IMG/VR virus record: IMGVR_UViG_3300005435_000818
Coordinates: 1-35,796 of that record
DNA length: 35,796 nucleotides
Reading direction: 5' to 3' (one strand)
From: a virus
Position numbers and translations under genes: made by a program. Below the pieces are notes generated by a model. It did no database searches. It had not been told where the DNA came from and was given only the letters and a program-made list of their open reading frames with translations. This document shows positions 19,788-27,757 of this stretch, piece after piece. How positions within the stretch are numbered: position 1 is the stretch's first letter; each line of letters begins with the position of its first letter.

Positions 19788-20183
19788 CTACTTGTGGCCC
19801 CAGCTCCCGCGCGCCTCGAAGTTCCCCGAGAGCGTGACGGCGCCCGCGATGCCGGCCTTGATGGAGGCGTCGAGCCACGCGGGGCCGTACCAGTACTTGG
19901 TCGGCGCGTCCGACGACGGGTAGAGGTACATGTTGATGCCGTTCGCCGACACGGCGCCGATGAACATCGTGTCGTAGGTGTCGTCCCAGAAGCCGGTGAG
20001 CGTGCCCTTCACATCGGGCAGCCCCTGGACCTTGACCAGGTTCGTGTCGCCGAGCGCGGTCACGTCCACCTTCTGGGTGGTCTGGTCGAGCGTCCAGTCC
20101 GACAGCGACACCGCGCCGCTCGGCGCCGAGACGCCGTCCTGGCTGAGGTAGATGACAGCCTTTCTTCCGTGGTAACGAGCCGT
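19788..20183 (-). CDS. Major tail (tube) protein, probable ACG start
   Basis: The product has 131 residues if read from ACG at 20183. Actinophage-type tail tube features are clear: ARYHGRKAVIYLS at the start, LSDWTLDQTTQKVDVTALGD (about residues 27-46), VQGLPDVKGTLTGFWDD, INMYLYPSSDAPTKYWYG and AVTLSGNFEARGSW at the end. It polymerises into the tail tube. No ATG, GTG or TTG occurs between the in-frame stop upstream and GTG 20111, which would delete the conserved first 24 residues. AGGA lies 9 nt before the ACG. The HNH island starts only 60 bp away, so its insertion may have altered the start. Confidence 0.8.
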   Translation of the reverse strand, partial: TARYHGRKAVIYLSQDGVSAPSGAVSLSDWTLDQTTQKVDVTALGDTNLVKVQGLPDVKGTLTGFWDDTYDTMFIGAVSANGINMYLYPSSDAPTKYWYGPAWLDASIKAGIAGAVTLSGNFEARGSWGHK

Positions 20184-20203
20184 ATTACACCGTCCTGTCT
20201 ATG

Positions 20204-20212
20204 TGGTATCAT
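20204..20212 (+). promoter_or_regulatory. Extended -10 promoter of second HNH gene
   Basis: TGG-TATCAT lies 31 bp upstream of the ATG at 20244. It is about 20 bp from the start of the major tail gene on the other strand. Confidence 0.5.
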
Positions 20213-20243
20213 CGACGCAGGCCTTCACAAGAGAGGAGCGACG

Positions 20244-20843
20244 ATGACAGCGTGTGCATGCGGCTGCGGAGAGCAACCGAACGACGGAAAGAAGTTCGTC
20301 CGCGGCCATTACTCGCGGACGCCGGAAGCCAAGGCGGGTTATGCGGCGCGTAGGCGCCTGCACGAGCCGCCCAATCCTTCGGGCCTGTGCATGTGCGGCT
20401 GCGGAGAGCCGGTTCCTCGCGCGAAGGCGACGGAGCGCGGCACCATCGCGGGCGAGTACGTGCGCTATGTCAACGGCCACTTCATGCGAGGGAAGCGTGG
20501 CCCGGAGACGAGCAGGTGGAAAGGCGGTCGGTGGTTGCACAAGTCGGGCTATGTGCAGGTGTACGCACCCGAGCACCCGGCGGCGACGATGGACGGCTAC
20601 GTCCCCGAACATCGCCTCATCTGGGAAGAGGCGAACGGTCGCCTACTCAAGCCGAATGAGGACGTTCACCACATCAACGGCGTCAAAGATGACAACCGGC
20701 CGGAGAACCTCGTGGCGCTCACCAAGTCGGCGCATCACCGGCTGCACGGCACGGAAGAGCTGTCGCGCTACCATCGAGAGCACCCCGAGGCCAACCGAGA
20801 GGCGGGCCGCAAAGGTCTCATCGCGCGATGGGGGCACGACTAG
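20244..20843 (+). CDS. HNH homing endonuclease (HNH_3 type)
   Basis: The product has 199 residues, with ATG after GAGAGGAGCGACG. Two N-terminal zinc-binding-like modules (CACGCGEQ ... FVRGHYSR and CMCGCGEPV ... YVNGHFMRG) precede the nuclease. The HNH_3 core is classic: GYVPEHRLIWEEANGR, then DVHHINGVKDDNRPENLVAL (catalytic His pair and Asn), then HHRLHG (about residues 115-170). It is probably a free-standing homing endonuclease. It is inserted antisense between the glycosyltransferase and the major tail gene, whose start codon it may have damaged. Confidence 0.9.
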   Translation: MTACACGCGEQPNDGKKFVRGHYSRTPEAKAGYAARRRLHEPPNPSGLCMCGCGEPVPRAKATERGTIAGEYVRYVNGHFMRGKRGPETSRWKGGRWLHKSGYVQVYAPEHPAATMDGYVPEHRLIWEEANGRLLKPNEDVHHINGVKDDNRPENLVALTKSAHHRLHGTEELSRYHREHPEANREAGRKGLIARWGHD

Positions 20844-20856
20844 CCCCGGCCGCCCG

Positions 20857-21933
20857 CTAGCCGGTGGCCTCCAGCCGCGCGACCAACTCTCGGGCCCGGT
20901 CGTCGAAGGACATGCCCCGGACGGCGCCGGGGAGGCGGGCGGCGATCTCGCGGCGAGCGCACGGCGCCGCGAGCGCATCCGCGAGCACCTTCGCGAGCTG
21001 CCGTGGCCCGTCGAACGCCGGCACGAGGTCCCCGAACGTCTCGGCCACCTCGCGGCGATGGTCGGAGACGTGGAAGACGCGGCAGGCCGCCAACTCGACG
21101 GCGCGCGGGTTGAGCGACTCGGCCAGGCGGATGCGAGCCTTCGCCGCCCGGTCGCCGGGGCCGCGGTCGAAGTCCACGTCGCGCCGGTAGAGGTTCAGCC
21201 CCACCTTCGCGCGCCGGTAGAGGGCGGCCGTCGTGCGGTTGTCGATCACGCCGCCCCGGACGTACGGCCGGAGCGGGTGCTCGTCCGCGACCGTCTCCCA
21301 CGTGCCGTAGAGGCCCAGGTCGATACCGAGGTCCGCCCACGGCACGGCCGCGAGCAGTGCGACGCGCTCGGGGAAGCCGGTGCCGACGAACACCACATCG
21401 TGGGCCGCCACGTCGGGTTCGTCATCCGGCGGCTCGGGCCGGTGCGTCTCCGGGTCGTAGCACGCGCCCAGGTACGAGACGCGAGGGTGGAGCGCGCCCA
21501 GGTGCCGGACGCTGGTGCGCTCGTTGGTGAAGACGGCGTCGGCGTGGGGGAGGACGCGCGCCTGCTTGTCGTCGTCGTACGGGCTCTCGGTGAGCACGAG
21601 CGCCACCTTGAGCCCGGCGCGCTTCAGCATGATCAGGGCGTCGGGGTGCAGCAGCATCGCGCTGATAACGACCACCCACGCGGCGTCGTGGCGCAAGGCG
21701 CGCTCCAGGATGCCGACCGAGGCGTGGTAGACCACGTCGGCCGCCGTAGGCTGCGCCGTCGCCCGGCCGCCCGCCTCCCAGGCGTGGTGCAGGAAGGAGC
21801 CGGACACGTCGATGCGGGCGTCGAGCGCGTAGTGCGAGACGTCGTGGCCCGCACGGCGGAGCGCCTTGAGGTAGCCGGTCTCGACGTCCTTGGTGCTGAA
21901 CGAGGCGCCGGCGCCGCACAGGCTGATGCGCAT
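20857..21933 (-). CDS. CgeB-like glycosyltransferase
   Basis: The product has 358 residues; the ATG overlaps the methyltransferase stop (TGATG). The N-terminal Rossmann-like half starts MRISLCGAGASFSTKDVE and the C-terminal half shows HDVVFVGTGFPERVALL, GLYGTWE, VGLNLYRRD and RAVELAACRVFHVSD, typical of GT-B enzymes of the CgeB / Glyco_trans_1_2 kind. It would transfer a sugar to a protein, polysaccharide or DNA base. In phages such genes can decorate virion proteins or modify the host surface. Coupling with the methyltransferase suggests one pathway. The substrate is unknown. Confidence 0.8.
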   Translation of the reverse strand: MRISLCGAGASFSTKDVETGYLKALRRAGHDVSHYALDARIDVSGSFLHHAWEAGGRATAQPTAADVVYHASVGILERALRHDAAWVVVISAMLLHPDALIMLKRAGLKVALVLTESPYDDDKQARVLPHADAVFTNERTSVRHLGALHPRVSYLGACYDPETHRPEPPDDEPDVAAHDVVFVGTGFPERVALLAAVPWADLGIDLGLYGTWETVADEHPLRPYVRGGVIDNRTTAALYRRAKVGLNLYRRDVDFDRGPGDRAAKARIRLAESLNPRAVELAACRVFHVSDHRREVAETFGDLVPAFDGPRQLAKVLADALAAPCARREIAARLPGAVRGMSFDDRARELVARLEATG

Positions 21934-22568
21934 CAGGCGATGGCCTCCGCGAGATAGCCGGTCGCGGCGTCCACATCTCGCTTCCAGCCCATACCCTCGA
22001 AACGCCTCACCATATCCCAGAAGGTCGCGCCCTCGTTGGTCCAGGGCACGCGGGTGATGGCGACCTTCGCGAAGTCGCGCAAGAGGTAGGCCCAACCCTC
22101 GTGTGTGAAGCGCCAGAAATCCCGGTACACGCCGGGGATTCCATGCCATGGCCACACGAACGGGCTGGTGACAAGCAGCACGCCGCCGGGCTTGAGCGCG
22201 CGGCGCACCTCGTCGACGGCGCGCTGGGGGCGCTCGACGTGTTCGAGCACCTCCGTCATGCACACGGCATCTAGGCTCCCGGTCGCGAACGGCAGCTCGT
22301 GGAGGTCTCCCGTCACATCCTCGTCGTACTGCCCGAAGGTCACGTAGCCGGGGCCGAAGTAGTCGCGGCGGAAGTCCACGCCCACGTCGAGCACGCGCTT
22401 ACCATCGAGTCGCTCGCGGTGGTCCCAGAGCCAGCGTTCGAGGACCAGTCGATGCCAGTCGGGCGGGGATTCCAGCCCCACCTCCTCAGCCCACGCCAGG
22501 AGCGCCCGCTGCTCGGGCCGCTCGCCGCAGTCGTGGAGGAGGCTGTCGCCGTCGCGGAAGAGGGGCAC
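21933..22568 (-). CDS. Class I SAM-dependent methyltransferase
   Basis: The product has 211 residues from a GTG whose first base is shared with the upstream TAG. Motif I is VLDVGVDFRRDYF, motif II follows with YDEDVTGDLHELPF, then SLDAVCMTEVLEHV and LKPGGVLLVTSPFVWPWHG, the Methyltransf_11 pattern used on small molecules or sugars. It could methylate a sugar, complementing the adjoining glycosyltransferase. It sits among head-tail genes, where the methyltransferase/glycosyltransferase pair looks like an accessory insertion in the same direction. Confidence 0.82.
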   Translation of the reverse strand: MPLFRDGDSLLHDCGERPEQRALLAWAEEVGLESPPDWHRLVLERWLWDHRERLDGKRVLDVGVDFRRDYFGPGYVTFGQYDEDVTGDLHELPFATGSLDAVCMTEVLEHVERPQRAVDEVRRALKPGGVLLVTSPFVWPWHGIPGVYRDFWRFTHEGWAYLLRDFAKVAITRVPWTNEGATFWDMVRRFEGMGWKRDVDAATGYLAEAIA

Positions 22569-22864
22569 TAGCGCACCCGCGCCCGGTAGCGCGCCCGCCC
22601 GATGCCGTGGGCGTCGACGATCAGGCCGAGGTCGACGATCAGGCCGAGATCGATGCCGTCGCCGAGCGCCGCCTCGATCTCGGCCGCGCCGCGCCGGAAG
22701 GCCGCGAGCGCGTCCTTGCGGCCGGCCCAGTACTCGACGCGCACGGTCGCGGACACCGTGCCGTCGCCGTCGCCGGTGATCGACGCGTCGACGTTGGCCG
22801 TGTCGCCGAACACGCGAAGCGCCGCCGCGGTGATGTCATCGAGCGTCGTCGTGAGCGCCGTCAT
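22568..22864 (-). CDS. Tail-region protein with duplicated segment
   Basis: The product has 98 residues, with ATG in an ATGA overlap. It is an alpha/beta protein (ALTTTLDDITAAALRVFGDT, then TVSATVRVEYWAGRKDAL). Near the end an 18-bp perfect tandem duplication (22613-22630 and 22631-22648) yields DLGLIVDLGLIVD. By position after the tail-terminator-like protein it may be a tail completion factor. No family is recognised with certainty. Confidence 0.55.
   Translation of the reverse strand: MTALTTTLDDITAAALRVFGDTANVDASITGDGDGTVSATVRVEYWAGRKDALAAFRRGAAEIEAALGDGIDLGLIVDLGLIVDAHGIGRARYRARVR
22613..22648. repeat. 18-bp perfect tandem duplication
   Basis: GTCGACGATCAGGCCGAG occurs twice head-to-tail inside a coding region, adding six residues in frame. 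It looks like a recent slippage or duplication event. Confidence 0.85.
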
Positions 22865-23247
22865 GCCAGAATCACCGCCGTCACCTCGGCCGCCGCGTAC
22901 AGCACGCCGCCCATCTCGAGCTTGCCGTACTGCGTGATGCCCGACACCGCCACGTCGCCGCCGGCCAGCTCCACCGCCGCGCGCAGGCTGTTGAGGCTGT
23001 CGGTCGCCAGGTACTGGTCGAGCGCGCGCTGGGCGCGCGGCCCGTCCCATTTCGACACGACCACGCGGATCGGGAACGTCCAGCTCGTGCCGCCGTCGAG
23101 CGTCTCGGGGTCGCCGCCCTTGGGCGGGCAGAGCATCGCGAAGGGCGCCAGGAACGCGCCGTCGGGGATCGTGTCGTAGACGCGCAGGCCGGGGATGGTG
23201 GAGAGCTGGCGGGCGATGCGCGTGCGGGCGTCGGCGGGGCTCGACAC
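22861..23247 (-). CDS. Tail terminator / head-tail joining protein candidate
   Basis: The product has 128 residues from a GTG after GGAGGAGTGAC. RTRIARQLSTIPGLRVYDTIPD at the start and WTFPIRVVVSKWDG in the middle, then AQRALDQYLATDSLNSLRAAVE, match the layout of small tail-terminator proteins of siphophages (helix, strands, helix). These form the ring that ends the tail tube. It follows the HK97 gp10-like gene, as expected. Confidence 0.65.
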   Translation of the reverse strand: MSSPADARTRIARQLSTIPGLRVYDTIPDGAFLAPFAMLCPPKGGDPETLDGGTSWTFPIRVVVSKWDGPRAQRALDQYLATDSLNSLRAAVELAGGDVAVSGITQYGKLEMGGVLYAAAEVTAVILA

Positions 23248-23248
23248 G

Positions 23249-23665
23249 TCACTCCTCCCACATGGCACTGATGGCTCTTTGCGCGTTCGCGACCGCCGCC
23301 GCGATGGCCGACGACGCCCGCGCGGCGCCCATGGCCAGCATCCGGGCCGGGCCGGCACGGCGGTAGACCCGGCCGGAGCGCGGGTCGTCGCGCCAGCCGT
23401 CCTCGATGAAATGCGCGTAGGGCAGCATGTTCGCGACGGTCAGGAACTGTCCCGAGGGGTCCTCGATCCGCTCCCACGCGTCGCGCAAGGCACCGGATCG
23501 CACCGGCGTGCCGGCCCGCACGGCCTCGACCATCGCGGTGCCGATGGCGTCGAGCATGCCGCGCGTCGCCTCGGCGAGCCCGGTCGAGCCGAGCGCTTGG
23601 AGCTTTTGGGCGATGCGCGCGACGCCGGTGGTCTCGATGGAGATGCGTTGGCTACCGAGCGGCAT
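23249..23665 (-). CDS. HK97 gp10-like head-tail joining protein
   Basis: The product has 138 residues; the ATG overlaps the upstream TGA (TGATG). AGTPVRSGALRDAWER (about residues 50-65) is the conserved core of HK97 gp10-like proteins, followed by a beta segment with YAHFIEDGWR and a C-terminal Ala-rich helix. Members act at the neck where the tail joins the head. Order relative to connector and terminator genes agrees. Confidence 0.75.
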   Translation of the reverse strand: MPLGSQRISIETTGVARIAQKLQALGSTGLAEATRGMLDAIGTAMVEAVRAGTPVRSGALRDAWERIEDPSGQFLTVANMLPYAHFIEDGWRDDPRSGRVYRRAGPARMLAMGAARASSAIAAAVANAQRAISAMWEE

Positions 23666-23898
23666 CAGGGCGTGCTCGCCGGGGTGGACGGCGCCGTCGA
23701 CGCCGCCTTCTCGGCACGGTCGGCGGCCCGCGCCTCCGCCTTCGTGGGCGGGTCCGCGTCGTGGCGGAAGAGGCGGGAGCTTTTCACCAGCCACCCGATC
23801 TCGTCGGGCAAGGCCGCCACCTCGTCGTCGGGGTAGTCGCGGGGCTCCAGGCCGTACAAAAGGGAGCCCTCCGCCTTGTCGCCGAGATACGCGTACAT
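23665..23898 (-). CDS. Hypothetical head-tail region protein
   Basis: The product has 77 residues, with ATG after AGGAGGCGAC. The start MYAYLGDKAEGSLLYGLEPRD is followed by an acidic segment and an Ala/Lys-rich helix (TKAEARAADRAEKAAST) that ends in a Pro/Thr tail. It is encoded between connector and gp10-like genes. No family recognised. Confidence 0.6.
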   Translation of the reverse strand: MYAYLGDKAEGSLLYGLEPRDYPDDEVAALPDEIGWLVKSSRLFRHDADPPTKAEARAADRAEKAASTAPSTPASTP

Positions 23899-23906
23899 GT
23901 CGCCTC

Positions 23907-24587
23907 CTACGCGAACCAGAAGTCCTGCGACGCCATGTAGCCGCCGTCCCGCAGGATGCCGGTCACGACGGGCGGGCACGGCGGCACCTTCTGCGTGCCG
24001 AACTCGGGGTTGCCGATCACGCCGAACGGCGCGTCCACCGGCGCCTTCGCGAGGTAGGACACGGTCGCGATGGTCGCCTCGACGATGGGGCCGGGCGGCG
24101 TCTGGAACGTCGGGTCGGACGCGTCCGCCTCGCCGAACGTGCCCTGGACCTGGAGCCGCGCCTGGCCCGACGGCAGCCACTGGCCGCCGAGCGACGTCCA
24201 GTCGTGCGAGCGGAGCTGCTGGTAGGGCCGGCCCTTTTGGGCCGCGTTGATCGGGAGCAGCGTGTAGTCGGTCGGGAGCCAGACGGTCTCGAACGTGCCG
24301 TCGCCGTCGCGGTCCGTGGCGACGGCGGTCACCGCCATCACGGGGTCCAGATCGAGCGTAACCGACCACGACTCGTAGCCGAGCGCCCCCCGGTCGGGCG
24401 AGGCGGGCGCCGCCACGTCGTAGACGCGGGTCTGCGCACGACCGATGAACGCATCGTCGTCGCGGCCCGTCCAGCGGTCGATCAGGCGCGACGCGCGCAG
24501 GACCAGGAGCCCGAGGCGCGGGTCGTCGTCGGTGTCGCCGATCTTCAGCGCCTGCTTGAGCGACGGGAGGTCGACGTAGGCGGCCAC
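23907..24587 (-). CDS. Head-tail connector (gp6-like adaptor)
   Basis: The product has 226 residues from a GTG. The helical start (VDLPSLKQALKIGDTDDDPRL, then LLVLRASRLIDRWTGR) is the typical adaptor helix pair, followed by a beta domain (WSVTLDLDPVMAVTAVA, YTLLPINAAQKGRPY, ARLQVQGTFG) and a last helix (PIVEATIATVSYLAK). Such adaptors bind the portal underside. This family fold and its place after the capsid genes support the call. Confidence 0.72.
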   Translation of the reverse strand: MAAYVDLPSLKQALKIGDTDDDPRLGLLVLRASRLIDRWTGRDDDAFIGRAQTRVYDVAAPASPDRGALGYESWSVTLDLDPVMAVTAVATDRDGDGTFETVWLPTDYTLLPINAAQKGRPYQQLRSHDWTSLGGQWLPSGQARLQVQGTFGEADASDPTFQTPPGPIVEATIATVSYLAKAPVDAPFGVIGNPEFGTQKVPPCPPVVTGILRDGGYMASQDFWFA

Positions 24588-24593
24588 GCGTCG

Positions 24594-24965
24594 CTACTTG
24601 TCGGCCTTGGGCGCGACGGCCTTGGTCGCGGGTGCCGAGGCGACGGCCTTCTGGCCCTCCTTGATGGTGTCCAGGCTCTCGGCGTCGGCGGGATCCTTGG
24701 CGACGGGCGCGGCATCGGCGGCGGGCTGCGCGCCCGGCGCCTTGAGGCCGAACTGCCGGGCCACGGCGGTCGAGACCTCGCCGCCCTCGCCCACGAGGAG
24801 CCAGGCGGCACTGGGGTCGCCCTCCTCCACCACGGCGGTCTTGTCCTGGGTGAGATACAACCGGCGATCGGAGATGAAGGCCACGGTCCTGTCCTCCTGC
24901 TGCATGGTGATGCCGCCGTGGCGCCCGAGCGCGACGGGCGGCAGGCTCAGCGTGTCCTCGTTCAT
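24594..24965 (-). CDS. Hypothetical structural-module protein
   Basis: The product has 123 residues; the ATG overlaps the stop of a 58-residue gene (ATGA). The first half is beta-like with FISDRRLYLTQDKTAVVEEG, which resembles a small surface domain. The last third is low-complexity Ala/Pro/Lys (APVAKDPADAESL ... APATKAVAPKADK), a tail often seen in head decoration or scaffold-like proteins. Function unknown. Confidence 0.6.
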   Translation of the reverse strand: MNEDTLSLPPVALGRHGGITMQQEDRTVAFISDRRLYLTQDKTAVVEEGDPSAAWLLVGEGGEVSTAVARQFGLKAPGAQPAADAAPVAKDPADAESLDTIKEGQKAVASAPATKAVAPKADK

Positions 24966-25138
24966 GCGCGCACCCGAGATCCGGGCACGACCTGGCCCTT
25001 CGAGCGGGTCGCCCGCCAGCGAAGGGCGCGCAGTTCTCGGGATCGCTCCGCGACATACCGACGGTAGTCGCGATCCGACTCGCCGCGCGCCGGAGGCCGG
25101 TACTGCGGCGCTGGCTTCGTGCCGTGGACCTGGCCCAC
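24962..25138 (-). CDS. 58-residue Arg-rich protein
   Basis: The product has 58 residues from GTG 25138, two bases after the stop of the upstream structural gene, and ends in an ATGA overlap with the next. It is strongly basic and proline-rich (KPAPQYRPPARGESDRDYRR, then RSRELRALRWRATRSKG). It fills an otherwise unexplained gap and fits both junctions, which is the evidence for it. It may bind DNA or a capsid surface. Confidence 0.55.
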   Translation of the reverse strand: MGQVHGTKPAPQYRPPARGESDRDYRRYVAERSRELRALRWRATRSKGQVVPGSRVRA

Positions 25139-25140
25139 GG

Positions 25141-25716
25141 CTAGGCCCCGTAGTAGTCGACGACGACGGCGGTGCCATTCAACGCCGAGTTGAGCGTCAC
25201 GGTGTTGCCCGAGACGTTCGTGGCGTCGGCGACGACGGTGGGCGCGGTCGCTTCCTTGACGGCGTTCAGGAAGGCGGCGAGGACGGTGTTGTGGGTGAGG
25301 CGCCGACGGAGGCCGAGCTTCGCGCCCGTGCCGAGCGCGACCGTCGGGGTCGCGCCGCCCATCGCGGGCACGACGTACTGGCTCACCGTCGCGAACGCGC
25401 GTGCGCCGACGACGGTCCCGGCGGTGCCGGCGGTGAACACCGGCAGGCTCTCGGTGATCGTGCGGCCCTCGACGTCGGTGCCGGTGACGACCACCTGGAC
25501 CGCCAGGATGTCGCCGAGCGTGCCCGCGGCGACCGTCGCGGTCACGTTGCGCGGCACGTCGACCGCCGTGACGACGGGCACGGTCGTGGCCGCCGTGGAA
25601 GTGGCCGCCGCCGCGTGCAGCGCCGCCGTCGCGCCCAGCGCGGGCGAGCCGAGGGCCTCCGAGTAGACGGCGCGGCCCGAGATCGGCATGAGCGTGCCGC
25701 CGGAGATGAGGGGCAT
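25141..25716 (-). CDS. Phage structural protein (capsid-associated)
   Basis: The product has 191 residues, with ATG after AGAAAGGAC. It is beta-rich with VDVPRNVTATVAAGTLGDI, VVVTGTDVEGRTITESLPVF and PTVALGTGAKLGLRRRL. That pattern recurs in a widespread phage virion protein encoded just after the major capsid, often decoration-like. No enzymatic motif is present. Confidence 0.65.
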   Translation of the reverse strand: MPLISGGTLMPISGRAVYSEALGSPALGATAALHAAAATSTAATTVPVVTAVDVPRNVTATVAAGTLGDILAVQVVVTGTDVEGRTITESLPVFTAGTAGTVVGARAFATVSQYVVPAMGGATPTVALGTGAKLGLRRRLTHNTVLAAFLNAVKEATAPTVVADATNVSGNTVTLNSALNGTAVVVDYYGA

Positions 25717-25735
25717 GGGCGTGTCCTTTCTGTCG

Positions 25736-26053
25736 CTAGGTGTAGCCCTCGGTCCGCACCTTGGGCAGCTCGGCGCTGTTCGCGTTCAGGACCCAGAGGC
25801 CGCGGCTGCCCCACGGCAGCTCGTCGCGCCGCTCGTTCGCGCCGACGAAGACGCGCGCGGCGGTGGTGGTGCCGTCGCCCGCCGTGGCCGTGCCGGCCGA
25901 GGTCTTGGCGATGAAGCAATCGAGCGACGCCCGCACCGAGAGGTAGGCGGGCGCGGTCGTGAAGTGGGTGTCGGACCCGACGGCCGTGCCGGCGACGGCG
26001 ACGACCAACTCCGACTGGTAGGCGGCGGTACCGCCGCGCGGCTGGATCGCCAT
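25736..26053 (-). CDS. Phage structural protein
   Basis: The product has 105 residues, with ATG after TAGGAGGTGCGCC. It is a small beta protein (YQSELVVAVAGTAVGSDTHF, LSVRASLDCFIAKTSAG, ARVFVGANERRDELPWGSRG) without membrane or catalytic features. It resembles short virion surface or fibre-tip proteins and is encoded in the capsid module. Function inferred from context only. Confidence 0.6.
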   Translation of the reverse strand: MAIQPRGGTAAYQSELVVAVAGTAVGSDTHFTTAPAYLSVRASLDCFIAKTSAGTATAGDGTTTAARVFVGANERRDELPWGSRGLWVLNANSAELPKVRTEGYT

Positions 26054-26063
26054 GGCGCACCTC

Positions 26064-26375
26064 CTAGCTGGTGATGCCCAGGCCGTAGGCGCGGGCGGTG
26101 TCGAGCTGCTCGCCGTTCCTGACGAGTAGGGTCGCGGCGGTCGGGTCGGTGGCCGCGACGGCCGTGCCGGTCGTCGACAGCCACCAGTCTTGCAGGGCCG
26201 TGTACGTCGGCGGCGTCGCCAGCGCCCAGACGTTCGGGCCGGTGGAGGCGAGCTGCCAGATGCGGCCGTCGTCGAGCGAGATGCAGTAGTCGCCGGCACC
26301 GGCCGTGCCGGAGAGGGTCGTCGCGTCGGGCTCCTTGCGGCACGACCAGACGCGGACGGCGGTGGGCAGTGCCAC
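26064..26375 (-). CDS. Phage structural protein
   Basis: The product has 103 residues from a GTG after AAAGGGGG. It is mainly beta (VRVWSCRKEPDATTLSG, GDYCISLDDGRIWQLAST). It directly follows the major capsid gene after a 79-bp gap. The gap holds no convincing terminator. Probably a minor capsid component; no family recognised. Confidence 0.58.
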   Translation of the reverse strand: MALPTAVRVWSCRKEPDATTLSGTAGAGDYCISLDDGRIWQLASTGPNVWALATPPTYTALQDWWLSTTGTAVAATDPTAATLLVRNGEQLDTARAYGLGITS

Positions 26376-26454
26376 GGGCGGCCCCCTTTCGTGATGACGG
26401 CGGGCGCAGCCGGCCTAGACCACCGCGCCCTTATAGTCCCGTTACGTTTACGAG

Positions 26455-27723
26455 CTAAAGCCCGGTCACGGTCACGATCGCGGCTGGTCGGTAGCAAGCG
26501 AGCGCCAATCTTTCCTCGATGCGCAAAAGCATCTCGTTCCGCGCGAAGAAATCCGAGTGCTCGGTAGAGATCGCGAAACTCACCTGGTCGCGCCGGAAGA
26601 TCTGGAGGGCGGTATCGAAGGCGGCGACGACCGCCGTGCCCTGCGTCGCGGCGGTCGTCTCGACCACCGGCAGTCCCCAGATGCGCGCGGGCGCGTTGTC
26701 GCCGGGGTTGCCGAAGATGTAGATGCCCTGGTCGGTCCGCAGGAGGCGGACGTTCTGCCAGTCGATGGGGTGCATGATGACGCCCGATGCCTGGAGGAAC
26801 GCGCCCGTGTAGACTTTGACCATGGCCTTGAAGATGGCGTCGGGGCCGGGGTCGGTGCCCCGCGCCTGCGTCTGGATGCCGCTGATATTCACGATGCCGG
26901 TGAGGGTCGGCGAGCCCGCGCCCGCGTACAGGTCGCGGTCCTCGGCGAGCGCCAGGAAGAGCCGCAGGCGCATCTCGACGTAGGAGCGCAGGGCCGGCAC
27001 GTCGTTCAAGAGCTCGTCGGTCACGGGCAGGACGCCCGCGATCTTGCGGACCGGCGAGTTGCGCTCGGTGAAGGCCAGCGCCGACTCGGGCTTGAGGTTG
27101 CCCTCCAAGGTGCCGGCGACGGCGTTGGTCGTCGTCGTCTCTTCCATGTACACGATGGCCGTCTGCTCGGTCGTGCCCTGGGGGATCAGGTCGGCGATGC
27201 GCGGGAGCTGCAACGCCGCCGGCAGGATGAGGCCCGTCCTGATGGCCTGCGGCGCGAACCCGGTCTCGGTGAGGACCGTCTTGCGCTCCAGCGTCCAGTC
27301 GTATTTGTGCTCGGAGGCCGGGCCGCGCTTGGCGGCGGGCTGGAATTCCTTGATCGTCACGCTGTCGAGCAGGAGGTCGGTCAGGGACTTCTGCGGCGCC
27401 GCCATCCCGCCGCGCATGCCCGCGTCCCCCTCGGGGTGGGCGATCGGCCGGCCCACCGGGGCGGAGAGGAAGGTGCCGAGCCCCGAGACCTTCGTCTCCA
27501 TCTCGTGGAGGTCATTGAGCTTCTTCACCTCCTCAAAGAGGGCGTCGAGCTCCGTGTTGCGGCGCCGGACCTCCTCGACGCGCGCCGAGGCGTCGCCGGT
27601 GAGGGCCTGGCAGCGGCCGAAGTCGAGGTTGCCGTCGTCGGTCTTGGCCTCGGCGAAGATCGTGCCGAGCTCCTTCTGGCGCGCCGCCAAAAGCTCGCGC
27701 TTCTCGACCAGTTGGGTTGCCAT
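26455..27723 (-). CDS. HK97-fold major capsid protein
   Basis: The product has 422 residues. Residues about 1-75 form the coiled-coil delta/scaffold domain (KRELLAARQKELGTIF, RVEEVRRRNTELDALFEEVK). The mature HK97 fold follows: LPRIADLIP, NAVAGTLEGNLKPESALAF, VRKIAGVLPVTDELLNDVP, RLRLFLALAEDRDLYAGAG, GIYIFGNPGDNAPARIWGLP, VVAAFDTALQIFRRDQVSF. It builds the icosahedral head; the upstream protease probably removes the delta domain. Its place between protease and connectors is classical. Confidence 0.93.
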   Translation of the reverse strand: MATQLVEKRELLAARQKELGTIFAEAKTDDGNLDFGRCQALTGDASARVEEVRRRNTELDALFEEVKKLNDLHEMETKVSGLGTFLSAPVGRPIAHPEGDAGMRGGMAAPQKSLTDLLLDSVTIKEFQPAAKRGPASEHKYDWTLERKTVLTETGFAPQAIRTGLILPAALQLPRIADLIPQGTTEQTAIVYMEETTTTNAVAGTLEGNLKPESALAFTERNSPVRKIAGVLPVTDELLNDVPALRSYVEMRLRLFLALAEDRDLYAGAGSPTLTGIVNISGIQTQARGTDPGPDAIFKAMVKVYTGAFLQASGVIMHPIDWQNVRLLRTDQGIYIFGNPGDNAPARIWGLPVVETTAATQGTAVVAAFDTALQIFRRDQVSFAISTEHSDFFARNEMLLRIEERLALACYRPAAIVTVTGL

Positions 27724-27757
27724 CGTGTCGTGCTCCGTTCGTGCTGCGCCAGGGTGC

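Noticed and set aside
23427-25067. Plus-strand open frame of 546 codons across the connector genes
   Set aside because: Arg/Gly-rich composition, crosses several well-supported minus-strand genes with coupled starts; a shadow frame.
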